Shown here in pieces: positions 20,401-30,290 of a DNA stretch of 30,290 nt (the first letter of the stretch is position 1; every line of letters starts with the position of its first letter). The position numbers were made by a program, and so were the translations under genes. Below the pieces are notes generated by a model that saw only the letters and a program-made list of their open reading frames with translations, made no database searches and was not told the origin of the DNA. The stretch comes from Plantago elongata (lineage: Eukaryota; Streptophyta; Magnoliopsida; Lamiales; Plantaginaceae). The stretch covers positions 1 through 30,290 of the forward strand of contig JAYMSP010001623.1 in the NCBI GenBank assembly GCA_036897095.1, read 5' to 3'.

Positions 20401-21838
20401 TTCATGGTTTTTGTGTTGTCAAATAGTTGAAAAATGAAAATCTATGGCGGGTGCCTGATCCTGATCGAATTGATCAAGTCACATACGAACAATCAAACCT
20501 GAACTAACAAAATGCTCAATTGAATCATAGGATTTTCTAATTCTGATGTAGACTGTTATCTACTTATAGCACTATCGAACCTGCAATTGCACCATACCGA
20601 AAGAGACCTGCATCTACTTGTGCCACAATAAGGAACATTTTTAAAGTACAATAAAAGATGATGTTCCAATCTAGTCTGCTAAATTTGGTTGTATCATAAT
20701 TGCAGCACAAGGGTTGAATTGAGGAATCGAATGTTCTTTCTTGTCAAACTTTCCAGGTATCATGTTTCAGACAAGTTGGGTTCCTTCAACTTAAAGATGA
20801 GGATACTTTCCAGGTACCACGTACATGAACCACTTTTAATTTGTACTTAAAAATCCATACTTTAAGATTGTTTTCTTTTCCTCTACCTTTTACTTTGTCA
20901 ATTGTGCGATTAGGCACTGTCGAACGTTATTAGCTCTTTCGTGTCTACTTTACCTATAAAGCAGCATTTCGTACTCAACTTGTAGATCATGGATGCAAGA
21001 CAAACTTCTCCTATCTTCTTTTGAGACAGAAGAAGTAATAACTAATAAGTATGGCATAATGGCAATTGTGTTTCTATAAAATTGGGTAAAAAACCTCCCC
21101 TGAAAATCGAATACGTGGATAATCTGGTGATCTATCAACGAGTTTTGAGTTATAGCTCTTTGTGTTTACGTTTAACCACCCACGCTGCATCATATGATCT
21201 GAGATGGGTGCAAAATGCTATCTCCTTTGCTCAAATTATGTTTACACTATGTTGGCTCTATTCCTATGCATCCATTCACTACTTACTATGTGCCTTAATG
21301 TGCGCAGTGGACTCCACATGATTTGTAAGTAGTGGGTGTACCATACGACTCTAGTACATGTCTGCTCCTTTCAAAATTTCAGTCCTCTCACTTGGCTCTA
21401 GTTTTCGGTTTTCCTACCGCTTATATTTCATTTCTATTTTCCTAGAAAACCAAATCCACTATGATAAAATATCATACGCCAATCGTAGGTCTTATGGCCG
21501 CCTGTGGTGAGGGGAGACACACCCCAATGAAAGGGTTTTGTTGCCCCATTTCGGATAGTTGGAGTTGGATCGGATTGCCTGTTAAATATAATGTCACGAG
21601 GAGAGTCCGTCATATTTGTTGCCACCAGTGACACATTCAAGTTATGATGTTACATAACATATTCTACTGCATTCCTTTCAAAACATTAATTAAAGAAAAG
21701 AATTCTAACAAGAAACATACAGGACAACATAGTTAAGTCTAGATCAAAGAGCATAAAATTCCTATGTATATACAACCATTAAACTCACTTACACATACTT
21801 TAAGAAACTGATAAAACCAGAGATTATCATTAACTCCA
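20400..21838. other. Intergenic region between MAM33 and the zinc finger gene
   Basis: No gene is supported. Around 20755-20812 a 57 bp segment lies between two near-identical TTTCCAGGTA(T/C)CA words and looks exon-like, but it has no recognisable protein. A GC-richer patch at 21480-21640 shows no family resemblance. The part near 21650-21838 should contain the 3' UTR of the minus-strand zinc finger gene. Confidence 0.35.
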
Positions 21839-22495
21839 TCATAGCTTGAGCGAAAGGTCAAGCTTTTCCAGGTTATCTTGATGAGCTATCAACCGCACGC
21901 CGCCCATCGGCCAGTAACTTTCCGTCACATTATCAGGCGCAACGACAAGGTTATGCTCACTCAATTTCCCAACCGATGGCTGATGGTCCATCGCAGGCCT
22001 ATGTACGTTATTGTATCCTGAACTAGCTACTAAACCGTGAGACGGTTTATGAATCAGGGAATGGACCTGGATTCCCAAAGAATTATGATAAGAATGGTTC
22101 ATGTGGACTGGAAGTGTAGCATATATACTTGGATACTGTAACCCCATTAGTTTCTGTCCTCTTGCAAGAGTCCGTTCTCGTTTGTGTGCGTTCTGGTGTC
22201 CACCAAGTGCTTGCGAACTGTAAAACTTTCTCCGGCAGTAGTTACACGAAAACACTCGTGGCTCGGGATCAGATGGTTTGGGGTTGTCTGAAGAACTTTG
22301 CGAGTCCAACGAGTCGAGTAGATTGAGCTCTAGGTTGAATTTGTGATCGCTGATGCCTTCTTCTTGGTCGTTTTCGTTGGGATTCTGCATGAGGGACTCG
22401 GAATCGGAAACTTGGGTTGTGGAATGGTTTGTTGAGAGGGAGAATAGGTGTGCTCTTGATGTTTCCATTTGAGTATAAACCTGCTGCAGGGGCAT
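21839..22495 (-). CDS. Single C2H2 zinc finger repressor (ZFP3/ZFP4/ZFP7 type)
   Basis: An intact, intronless gene encodes 218 residues. Residues 84-104 form one C2H2 finger, [10 protein letters not shown] followed by [16 protein letters not shown]. It has the plant-specific QALGGH signature, which contacts DNA. The C-terminus LDLSLKL is a classic EAR motif (LxLxL) that recruits TOPLESS-type corepressors. A second Leu motif, [11 protein letters not shown] at about residues 53-63, resembles an N-terminal EAR box. Layout and length match the small ZFP1/3/4/7 family, whose members act in the nucleus in hormone signalling, trichome or seedling development. The Arabidopsis counterpart cannot be fixed here. 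The first Met at 22495 is chosen because it gives the longest frame. A second Met at codon 10 (22468) is possible. A TATA box and a pyrimidine patch lie upstream. Confidence 0.9.
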   Translation of the reverse strand: MPLQQVYTQMETSRAHLFSLSTNHSTTQVSDSESLMQNPNENDQEEGISDHKFNLELNLLDSLDSQSSSDNPKPSDPEPRVFSCNYCRRKFYSSQALGGHQNAHKRERTLARGQKLMGLQYPSIYATLPVHMNHSYHNSLGIQVHSLIHKPSHGLVASSGYNNVHRPAMDHQPSVGKLSEHNLVVAPDNVTESYWPMGGVRLIAHQDNLEKLDLSLKL

Positions 22496-22641
22496 GAAGG
22501 TTTGTTCATGAAATGTGTAGTGTTGTTGGGAGTTTGGTGTATGGAGTTTAGTTGTCTAGTATGTGTGTGGATGGATGGTGTGATTGTTATATTTAGTGAG
22601 GGTTAAGGGAAGAGAGTGAGAAAAAGTGGAATAAAGGTGTG

Positions 22642-22647
22642 TTTATA
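22642..22647 (-). promoter_or_regulatory. TATA box of the zinc finger gene
   Basis: On the minus strand TATAAA lies about 147 bp before the first ATG. A pyrimidine-rich patch (TTTTTCTCACTCTCTTCCC, about 22609-22628) follows, the usual plant core-promoter order. Transcription would start near 22610. Confidence 0.55.
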
Positions 22648-22710
22648 TTGGTATTAATCCATCATTAGTCTCAACTTACTCAGTGGAGTCCAAATAGTTT
22701 AGTGAAGTTT

Positions 22711-22734
22711 AATAATAATAATAATAATAATAAT
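22711..22734 (+). repeat. AAT microsatellite
   Basis: About eight AAT/ATA units upstream of the zinc finger promoter. Length polymorphism is likely. Confidence 0.9.
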
Positions 22735-23742
22735 TAATTATTCATCATATTTTTGTTTATTATGTGTAAGATGTTGAAAGTCTAGTTCAATGTACTTCTT
22801 TGTTGGAGTTCCATGAAACTGATGAGGATTAACAACTTAATAAAGAGTTACTTGCTTTTCAAGTGAAACTTGTGTTGACATTTTCAATTTACCATACCAG
22901 ATATTCATATATAAACAAATTTCTTCAGTTATGAAACCTATCATATTTAATGGAATGACATTTTTTTCCACATAGGTGTTCGTATATTAAAACCACAATA
23001 AACGTGTACGTTAAAAATAATTTTATTATGAGTGATTAACTGAAATGTTTTTCAGTAGACACGTGTAATGATCTTATGCAAGTAATGAAATAGATATGTT
23101 GTTTAGTGAGATAAGTATATCGTATAATGAGCAATTCAGATACCTCGATAAATTAATGGTTGAAATTTTTTTGATTGATAATAATTAATAATTGTAATTC
23201 TAAGATCCCGTTATTCGATTAGGTTGTAGCTCGGTGAGTTGGATGCTAGATGATAATTGTAATTTTCGTATATAGCAGTAGTCATTAGAGTAAAAAGAAT
23301 CTTTATAGCTTATAAACTAGACGATAATCTGGCGATGAACAAATCATAATCAACTAGAAGCTATAAAACTGCACTATAGTTGGTTACAAAGTTGAATGGT
23401 ACCACTACTTTACTAAACAAGCTTATCTATGAGCCAAAAGATGCTTAGTTAGAACTGCACTAACATATATGTCATTGATAGATACAGTTTCTGTTAAAGT
23501 TGGTTTCTATTCTTTAATTACAAAAGGAGAGGCAAAAAATAAAATAAAATAAAATGAAAGCTACCAAATAATGCTTTGTTGACCTATATACGTGTGGCAT
23601 GCACATGTTACCCGTATAAACATAGAAATAAAAATATTAATATTGATATTCTACAGGATTAATTATGTATGCTTTTCAATGAAAATACCGATATTTTTAA
23701 GTTAAACATCTCGTTAATAAGTTTAATATTTGATTTATAGTT
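22735..23742. other. AT-rich intergenic sequence upstream of the zinc finger gene
   Basis: No gene or element is recognised. Distal regulatory sequence of the zinc finger gene may lie here, but no specific site can be supported. Confidence 0.35.
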
Positions 23743-24080
23743 GGAGGGAAATAACGATTCTTTTATTATATATGAAAATTCTATTTCTTTTACATTGAAA
23801 TTTATAGAACCTAAATAAAAACTCATATACAATATAAAACCTTTACAGACTCTAAATAAAAACTCACATATAACGTAAAAATTTACAGACCCTCAATAAA
23901 GCCCCACATACAATATAAAACCTACATACTCTAAATAAAAATTCATAAACAACGTAATAATAGACTCTAAATAAAACTCACAGATAATATGTAAAAATCT
24001 ACAGACGTTAAATAAAAAGTTACAGACTCTAAATAAAAAAAATAGAATTTTCATATCTAATGGAAAATAATTTCACTCTT
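23743..24080. mobile_element. Inverted-repeat element with an internal minisatellite
   Basis: TATGAAAATTCTATTT (ending 23786) and its complement AAATAGAATTTTCATAT (24040-24056) enclose a tandem array. The inverted similarity extends outward with mismatches to about 23750 and 24075. Terminal inverted repeats with an internal array suggest a non-autonomous DNA transposon, perhaps Mutator-like. A 9 bp target duplication was looked for but not found, so the class is uncertain. Confidence 0.5.
23811..24038 (+). repeat. Minisatellite, unit about 35-41 bp, six or so copies
   Basis: Units begin TCTAAATAAAAACTCA and continue through ATA..A..TAAAA to TACAGAC. Starts are near 23811, 23850, 23891, 23930, 23965, 24006 and 24027, the last two shortened. 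Units differ by substitutions and small indels. A related stretch is at 14692-14772. Confidence 0.8.
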
Positions 24081-27000
24081 TTCTTGGACTTTGTAATACT
24101 ATAATACAAAACTTGTAGTGAGATATTATATCCTAATTGGCAACTGATAATTTATTAAGAAATGAAATAATTTCAGACTTGTAATCATAGTATTGGACAA
24201 AAGACCAGATAGATAATCTCAGATTTCCTTGGCTTCTCATTATCGTTTGAGCCAATTTGCAACCGCTGATAAAAACATTTGGATTAATAAGATAGAAGAA
24301 TTGTATACACATCAATGTCTTTTGATAGTTCATTCACAAAGGTACATGTATTCATGACATCGTTGAAATTTCGATTGAGACTTCCTGTATTTTCAGATGA
24401 TATGTTCACCTCAGTTATCATTTACATATCGAAACTTTCATAATTATAGTCATTAAAAGTTTTAGAGTTTTTATTAGTGAATTCCTACGAATAGATTTCA
24501 GCTTATTTTGACCACACTATTGACAATTATTCTTTTTTTAAATAAAATATCACAATTACATAATTGGACATGTCCAAATTAATCATCGATACATTTGATA
24601 TACTAAAATTATCATTTTTCTATATATAAAATAAAAGTATCCATTTTGAATAATCAAACTCGTAACCACTTAAATACAAGATGTCACCGCTCACGATTAA
24701 AAACACTAACCCTTTGACCTATTGCCAGTTGTTTTGATCCTAAAACTTTGCCTCGTATACATATTGATATTAGGATGAAAACTATACTGTACTGCAAATT
24801 TAGGTTGCAGGGGGCAAAAGGACAACATGGAAAGAGATGCAGAAAATAGGGGTAAATAATTAGTGGAAATCAAGTCATTCATGTGTAGTAATTGCACATA
24901 TTCTGTTGCTTATTGGTTTTCAAGCTTGGACCATTAACTGAGAATTTTCTTAATCGATGATTTGATATAATTAACTACTACATGTTTCGTTTACACAAAT
25001 CATCATCATCATCATTCTTTCCATTGCTTAGATTAATTAGTTAATCTCACAGATCTAAACAGGAACTTTGTTGATCATTAGTTAAACTACTCTATCCGGT
25101 ACCACTAAGTTTTCTTCAAAAATCATCATTATGCCTTGAAAGCAATTAATCAAAAGCAGTGAACCATTCACTACAATTCTTTTACACTCCCTAAAATTCA
25201 TGCACAACCAATGTGTTTAACTAGTGTTAATCAAGATTAGGGCAATTTTCTGAAATGAATTATCATATAAGTATAATTAAACTAACTAAATGAATTTTCA
25301 GTTGAATAGAAACATAACTCTTATAATAAAAAAAAAATTATACCATCGTTAATTTCGTACCTTTCCTAAACCCTAACATGTGCAAATTGCAAAATGCTTT
25401 TTAATCCTATTCCACTCGAACACTCAACTTTGAAGCATAAATAACCAGGCTTCGGATTATTTCGATTGTGTTTCGATGGCGATATGCAAATTAGAACATG
25501 AAATTGGAACGGCTCTACGAGCAAAGAGGTACAATAATGCATAATTAACTTTAACATTGGCAGAACTGGATTGGTTGGTTGCTTGTATGATGTTTAAACT
25601 AATGGGGTGATTAGACTAGAGATGGAAATTAGTAGTATAGTTAAGATGAAATTAATTTAGGATGGGGCAGTAGTGACAAGAGCGGCTAATTGTCGTATGC
25701 TAGTAATGGCCGACAGGTGATAATGTCGAATACCGCAATTAGGATTAGTTTAACATCAACAAATCTACTTATTACTAAAGCGTAATCTTGCTTTTCACTT
25801 GTTTATTGTCTCTAATCATACTTACACTTTACATTACTTCCTCTCTGTCACCTCTACCTTCAACACCCACTTAAACTTTAATTAATTAATGCTAGTAGTA
25901 TTAATATTTTATCCACTAATGGCTGGCTACCATTCGATTACAAGTGATGATTTTTTTTTAAATGACTAAAATTAGAATAATTTTACTCATTTACGAATAT
26001 CAATTTACTTCTAAATCATCTTAGAGATCAAACTCTACACCTCCTTCTTACCACTCCAGCTTCATCTTACAGAACTAACTTATGCCTCCTGTTACAATTT
26101 CAAGTATTGATTGAAATTCTAAATTTTAGTTTAGTTTTGATTTAAAGTTTTGATTAAGGTGTTAAGTCTGAGTCATTTCAATTACAAAACACTTGTCACT
26201 AGATGTCATATAATAATACTACAAGTACCAACTACTCTCAACGTTATCTTACTACCACTTTTTCTATATTTCAGACACCAAGTACCAGTTTCTGTCAAAC
26301 TTGACCGCTTGATGACAAACTGGTTCAAATTCATCAATCAAATCATATTCATTCATTGTATACAACAAAGACTGTTAGAATCTTTCTATGGGAAAAAAAA
26401 TAAGCTGAACGTTGTGATTGTACGATTGCATCTTATAAACCCCACTCTTGTTTCTTTTCTAAAATTCTTCTTTAGAACTCAAAAAGCTATCATCGAAGTA
26501 GTGGCATGTCTTAAACTACAGAGATGCTAAAGACTTACAAGCAGTCTCTGCCACAGGAACCCGAGTCTTACATTCCAAGTCCGAGACAGCGCAGACCCTT
26601 TCTTTTGGTGTCTGGCAATGCATTCCATGAGCGGGTTGGGTTACTTATACTTCAAAATCAAAACCAAACCTCAGATAATTATGTCCATATTCATATCCAC
26701 ATTTTAAACAGCAGGATAAAACCATCAGGCTCTCTTGGTTCTGACATCCCCCACTGGAAGTGTCTAGGTATTAGAATATTATACTAATGGTTTAGGTTGT
26801 ACAACCATCTAAAACATGTGTGTATAGGTAGTGCGTAACATGTTCGGACATTGACAGCAAACTCATGAAACATGTGTTCTTATGTATTCTGGGCCTGTGG
26901 TGCTGAATTGCTGGAGCTACTACTAAGTAACCAACAACTGGAAGCACAACCAGAATCAACTTGGCCCCCTTTTACCATTTACCAACAGATGTTCACACTC

Positions 27001-27305
27001 AATACAGGGAGAAAAGGAAGACGGCACATAATGTGCTTCACAGGAACTTATATTATGTCTCTTATGCATAGAATTTACTTTGAATGTTAATCAATATAAT
27101 AGAAAATATCCAACTGTGTCAATGATGAAAAAATTGTAGATACTTTGAACCAATGTGGAGAGGTGTCATTGTCTACAACATCATGTCACATGCATACACA
27201 TAAAGAGTACAAAATTTTAATCAAGTAACTGAGAAGGTATGTACAGATATACCGACCTTGAGACCATCCATCTCTCATAGCGTTCCACCGGTGTGGAATA
27301 GCTAT
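24081..27305. other. Intergenic region before the SNARE gene
   Basis: No gene is supported in these 3.2 kb. Frames at 24133, 24706, 25366, 26150, 26524 and 26872 lack conserved motifs. There is an ATC microsatellite near 25001-25014. The part just below 27305 is the SNARE's 3' UTR on the minus strand. Its end could not be placed. Confidence 0.4.
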
Positions 27306-29225
27306 CTATTTTGTCCACCAGTATACTATGATAAGAAAAGTGCAGACAGATGCAACTAAGGAGAGGATGATAGTGTCCATGGACTTTTTCTTCTTTATTG
27401 AGGAGAGAATTTGATTGACCTGCAAAGTGAAGGGACTCAAAAAAGCAATTAATCATAAGTTGCAGGAGGAATGATTCTATCACCTATCATCTAAAGTAAA
27501 ATTAAGGACATGAGTCCAGCAACAGAAATATCCATTTGATTCTTACCGTAGGAAGGCGGCTGCTGACATTGCTAAGCTTTGAATTAATTCCTCCAAATGT
27601 GGAACGTTGGAAAACAAGGGTCTTCAAGGTTTCTTGTGCTTGTGATATAACAGAGTCCACCTGTAATGAGAAAAGAATGGTTACCTAATGTAGTCACCGA
27701 TATTTATATTTGGCATTACTCTTCAGCAGCGAAACTGAAACAATACATAAGCTCACACGTGCACACTGTTTAATTGGCAACTATTCTTTTGTGGATCTGT
27801 GTAAACTTAATTTATATAATAGAGTATGTTTAATCCGTTCAGAATAACACAACGCCCACTAAACAGCAACATCCTTCGTCTTGAAAGCCATGGAAATTTA
27901 TGCAGAGATAGATTCAAATCACAATGTATTCATTCAAACTACTCCCATTGGTAGAACTAGAAGAAAATATTGACGATGCACACATATATCAACTCAATAT
28001 TCTTCTACACTCTAAATCTAAATTGCTGTCATGCCCGAAACATTGGAATCTTGCAAAAAATTCTGTGAAAAGTACTGCGAGTGCTAATCACTAAGTTACT
28101 ATTTCCACATCTTAGTGAACACTTTCACGGTGAAGTAACTCTCAGAAGTACATAAGTTGACAACTTCCTCTATTATAGGCTAATTAGAACGTTTTCCCAG
28201 AGGACAGATGAATATACATCATCATATAACGCCATGCATCACTTAACTCATGACTCATGAGACACGCAATTGAAAAGGTATAATCACCCATGCTGCTACA
28301 AAACAAGAAAAATATACCTGTCCTGTGTTTCTAGAGAGAGAGGCACGCTCGTGAAGCAGAGCTTGATCATGAGAACCACCACCTTCCTCAAGGTCTAATC
28401 TTGTTCGATCAAACTCTCTGAAATCTTCAAGCAACGAAGCATGCTCTTTCTTAGCTCTATGACTCGAATGGAGTCTGTTGAATTCCTAATATCCAAGAAA
28501 TGGACTTGGGGTAAGATATTGGCCAGAAACACACATTAGGTAAATCATCTAGGCTCACAACTAAATTCATATGTCACAACACAGAAGTATCTCCACTGAA
28601 CCTTGATGAAAGACACTGCTATAAAATCAAGAGCAACTAAAAAAAAATAAAAATAAAGCAGTTCAAATATCCAATTATGGGGCATCCAGTAACGAAGCTC
28701 AGAATCGCACAATGCACAGTGTTCAAGGAAGTCACTCCTGTTCTCTGCACTTTGTCATGGTTTAAATGATGGTGTACCAAGAATAAAGCCCTTGGCCAAG
28801 GGATGTATTGTAATGTAATATTCAATGTTATGCATGTTTATTCAGTAGTTACATAAAAAGAACATAACTCTTGTATTTGAAGACGGTTTATGGTGAACCC
28901 ATAGTACATATTAACACAATGCTTTACTGGGCACACTTTAAAGAGCTTGTTCACCATATCTGGTTAAAGTTTGTCATCGAGTAGGCATTCTTACTTGAGT
29001 AAGATCCTGGAGAATCTCTTGATGCCGGGTCAATGTATGAGAAAATATTTCTGATCCCCCTGATGAAACCCAAGCCTGCATTTGGACATTTACTTGATGG
29101 AGCTGTTTCAAGAGCTGATCGATTCCAGCTTCCAAATCATTATCACCAAAACTATCAACTTTTGTTGCTACTAATTTTCGAAATAAGTGCATCTGCTCAT
29201 CCAGCTGGGCTTCAAGCTTCCTTGC
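27306..29225 (-). CDS. GOS11: Golgi Qb-SNARE, GOS11-like (3' four coding exons)
   Basis: Minus-strand coding exons are 29225-28995, 28485-28318, 27660-27547 and 27419-27306. All are in phase 0 with GT..AG introns and give 208 residues plus stop. The order is ARKLEAQLDEQMHLFRKLV, then QVNVQMQAWVSSGGSE and LTRHQEILQDLTQ, then EFNRL, EHASLLEDFREFDRTRLDLE and RNTGQ. Next comes the SNARE helix VDSVISQAQETLKTLVFQRS, FGGINSKLSNVSSRLPT and the juxtamembrane IKKKKSMD. The protein ends in a hydrophobic tail anchor (TIILSLVASVCTFLIIVYW). This matches Arabidopsis GOS11 (about 223 residues) exon by exon. The missing part should be about 13 codons (the M..W..LRKQ exon), which I cannot find in the window, so exon 1 lies beyond 30290. 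The protein acts in ER-Golgi and intra-Golgi vesicle fusion. The related GOS12 is more distant in the N-terminal half. Confidence 0.9.
27420..27546 (-). other. GOS11 intron before the last coding exon
   Basis: A 127 bp intron with donor ACG|GTAAGA and acceptor TTTGCAG|GTC. No repeats were seen. Confidence 0.85.
27661..28317 (-). other. GOS11 intron before the SNARE-helix exon
   Basis: A 657 bp intron with donor CAG|GTATAT and acceptor ATTACAG|GTG. No element is recognised in it. Confidence 0.8.
28486..28994 (-). other. GOS11 intron between the first two visible exons
   Basis: A 509 bp intron with donor CAA|GTAAGA and acceptor ATATTAG|GAA. No element is recognised in it. Confidence 0.8.
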
Positions 29226-29303
29226 CTACCAGGAGATAGCAAAAACGTATCAAAATGGAGGCAAAATATTGCAGCTCAAAATGCTGATATATTCAAAATA
29301 CTA

Positions 29304-29566
29304 CTCCCTCCGTCCTACTAATGTTTGCCCACTTACCTTTTCCAGATATCCCATTATTATTAGTCCATCCCAAAATATCAAGCTGTTATTATTCTTTAAC
29401 GAGTCTCTTATCCATTCCTTCTCATACTTTATACATTCAATTTCATACATTAATATGGTAATACTCATACCACACTTGCAGATTCTCTCATTCTTAATTC
29501 ATATCCCTTAAAAATACCTCACAAAAAGTATGGGCAATCAATACCAGGAGTCCAGGACAGAGGGAG
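29304..29566. mobile_element. Stowaway-like MITE
   Basis: The left end CTCCCTCCGTCCTACTAATG and the complement of the right end, CTCCCTCTGTCCTGGACT, are the conserved Stowaway (Tc1/mariner) terminus CTCCCTCCGTCC. TTTGCCCAC inside the left end is matched by ATTGCCCATAC inside the right. The flanking dinucleotides are TA (29302-29303) and TG, so the expected TA duplication is mutated on one side. The interior of about 260 bp is non-coding. It is inserted in the first intron of the SNARE gene. Confidence 0.8.
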
Positions 29567-30232
29567 TGTGTGAAAAACAAAATGTAGTGGTGGAAATAGG
29601 AAGATTACAAAAAGGTTTACTGTAATGCCTATTAGAACTCAAACAAAAGACATTATACCAAGCTTTTTGCAAGAGACGGGACACCTCAGAGTAAGACAAG
29701 AAGCTATGGTGTTTGTTACACATCCACAACAGACGGATCAAATTCCAAACAAGATGCATGTTAAGCATTACAGATTACATAACAGGTCATAATAACTATA
29801 TGAGATAGTCATCGTGATTCAAGAAGTATTCCACAAGACTCAGTTATGTGCTTTCCTCCAAAGTATGAGATTTCTACTTTTTTTTGTCGTACAAAGATAA
29901 TTAATCTAACAGTGATGCCTTTGAAAGTGAAATTAATCAATAGAGACAAATTCCTACAAGACAAAAAACAAAAATCAATACACTTCAAGCTAGAGCAGCA
30001 AAATACAAACAAGCAACCATACTCAACTCTGAAATAACCAGCCACGACATTCTGGCAATGTCAACTGCCATGACATTTAAATCAAGGAATATAATTTTCT
30101 CCCGCACTCTCCTTATCTAGCTAAATGAATGCTCCAGAAACAACATCAACAATCTCCCTCCACTCATTCTGCCCCAAGCTATATATTTTCAATAAAATTG
30201 GGTTTTTCCTTTTTTCGCCCTCATGTCACCAT

Positions 30233-30263
30233 GGGCGGGGGGTTGGGGGGTGGGGGGAATGGG
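30233..30263 (+). other. G-quadruplex-forming motif
   Basis: Five G-tracts (3, 6, 6, 6 and 3 G) are separated by loops of 1-3 bases, a strong intramolecular quadruplex pattern in otherwise AT-rich DNA. It lies on the strand opposite to the coding strand of the SNARE gene, in its first intron or near its 5' end. Confidence 0.8.
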
Positions 30264-30290
30264 AGGTAACAAATGGGATCCTAAAACTAA

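Larger units (their letters stand above)
29226..30290 (-). other. GOS11 first intron (partial) and 5' region
   Basis: The acceptor TGGTAG|GCAAGG marks the 3' end of an intron at 29226. Its start lies outside the window. It contains the Stowaway-like MITE below and G-tracts at the right edge. No exon encoding the expected SNARE N-terminus was found. Confidence 0.6.

Noticed and set aside
26150..27090. Three plus-strand frames (126, 87 and 72 codons) suggesting a gene upstream of the SNARE.
   Set aside because: They have no shared protein family, no consistent splice phase and low-complexity composition. They are likely chance frames.
1..30290. CRISPR arrays, operons, bacterial promoters or riboswitches.
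   Set aside because: The window is plant nuclear DNA. The tandem repeats seen do not have the repeat-spacer pattern of CRISPR arrays.

Overview
The window is nuclear DNA from a flowering plant, most likely a eudicot. It is AT-rich. Its genes carry short GT..AG introns, the conserved proteins belong to plant families, and the space between genes is full of small decayed transposable elements and one plastid-derived insert. I cannot name the species from sequence alone.

Four protein-coding loci can be supported. (1) 6456-7830 (+) is a DUF868-family gene that looks broken: an in-frame stop, then replacement of the centre by an unrelated segment of about 280 bp. (2) 14874-19332 (+) is a complete three-exon gene for a mitochondrial p32/MAM33-family acidic matrix protein of 228 residues. 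Its second intron (3.2 kb) has collected a miniature LTR retrotransposon (TRIM) and an antisense LINE ORF1 remnant. (3) 21839-22495 (-) is an intact intronless single-C2H2 zinc-finger repressor with a QALGGH finger and a C-terminal EAR motif. (4) 27306-29225 (-) is the last four coding exons of a Golgi Qb-SNARE of the GOS11 type. Its short first exon lies beyond the right edge. These genes work in separate pathways (mitochondrial matrix, transcription, Golgi traffic), and nothing suggests an operon or a gene cluster.

Layout: 1-6455 is intergenic, with a LINE 3' tail, a MITE, a tandem duplication, a decayed plastid ndhD insert and a second LINE tail. At 7831-14870 are two more copies of the same MITE, a TTCAGT-rich patch, a GTGACG/CGTCAC-rich CACTA-like patch and a tRNA-derived SINE. 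Downstream of MAM33 (19333-21838) there are possible 3' UTR pieces. Between the zinc finger and the SNARE gene (22496-27305) is a minisatellite enclosed by inverted repeats. The SNARE's first intron holds a Stowaway-like MITE and, at the right edge, a strong G-quadruplex motif.

I looked for an undescribed system and did not find a convincing one. The items most worth a second look are the unidentified coding-like segment inside the DUF868 pseudogene, the TRIM with its primer-binding site and target duplication, the three-copy MITE family, and the palindrome-bearing GTGACG cluster.
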